From positions 87,372 through 151,371 of the forward strand of contig NZ_JBKHKJ010000010.1 in assembly GCF_046546515.1 (NCBI RefSeq): a DNA stretch of 64,000 nt. The letters run 5' to 3'. The notes beneath the pieces are model-generated. The model worked only from the letters and a program-made list of their open reading frames with translations, was not told where the DNA came from and did not search any database. Below, in pieces: positions 63,911-64,000 of this stretch. How positions within the stretch are numbered: the stretch's first letter is position 1; each line of letters begins with the position of its first letter. A program made the translations under genes and the position numbers. The stretch is from Parasediminibacterium sp046546515. GTDB lineage: Bacteria > Bacteroidota > Bacteroidia > Chitinophagales > Chitinophagaceae.

Positions 63911-64000
63911 ATGGTGGGGGAGACAGGAAGGACAGGGAGACTTTGCAAAGCCTTTGATTTTTAGCCCTTCTGGAATTTGCAAATGACCTAAGCGAACCCA

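Overview
The window looks like the chromosome of a Bacteroidetes bacterium, most likely a soil or freshwater Chitinophagaceae-type relative. The evidence is C-terminal type IX secretion (T9SS) sorting domains, promoters of the Bacteroidetes TAnnTTTG (-7) type, A/T-rich leaders without Shine-Dalgarno sites, many secreted glycoside hydrolases, and a moderate-to-low GC content. No ribosomal RNA, CRISPR array or prophage is visible.

Left part (1-41507, all minus strand): a carbohydrate-degradation region. It opens with four tandem paralogues of an ~859-aa secreted parallel beta-helix protein with T9SS tails (the first runs off the window edge). Next come a BASS-family transporter, an aldo/keto reductase and a GlcG/HbpS-like protein. 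A long CAZyme series follows: GH105, a DUF4861 protein, GH3, GH30, a clan-D-like TIM-barrel protein, an esterase-like alpha/beta hydrolase, GH65, another beta-helix protein, GH10 xylanase, a pectate-lyase/GH28-like helix protein and a DUF1961 protein. A four-gene ribose/nucleoside module (nucleoside hydrolase, RbsU-type permease, ADP-ribosylglycohydrolase, ribokinase) comes next, then a jelly-roll lipoprotein and a GH2 enzyme. Together these would cut xylan/pectin-like plant polymers and take up monomers and nucleoside-derived ribose, yet no SusC/SusD pair or hybrid two-component regulator is present.

Middle (41788-49058): katG with its terminator, then a repeat-rich accessory stretch. It holds a MITE-like element, arrays of 11-bp units, REP-like hairpins and an A/T-rich two-gene operon (HTH-ImmA/IrrE protease plus an unknown protein) whose promoter is bracketed by two copies of a palindromic operator. 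It ends in a tandem array of one intact tRNA-Val(TAC) and four tRNA-Val-like pseudogenes, each with its own terminator hairpin, interrupted by a small GIY-YIG nuclease gene whose stop codon lies inside a pseudo-tRNA.

Right part (49059-64000): housekeeping genes (RNase Z, STAS protein, ClpC, acyl-ACP desaturase, a 520-aa conserved protein). These are followed by three tandem copies of an apparently new small RNA family, each with its own promoter and Rho-independent terminator, then a DCC-family protein, AlkB-like dioxygenase, single-domain response regulator, porin-like protein, Rieske lipoprotein and TonB-dependent receptor. The window ends in another 11-bp array and tRNA 3'-end remnants.

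Most notable: the small-RNA trio (56062-57162), the four 11-bp-periodic arrays, the tRNA-Val/GIY-YIG array, and the self-contained ImmA/IrrE operon. All functional statements rest on motif recognition by eye; no database search was run.
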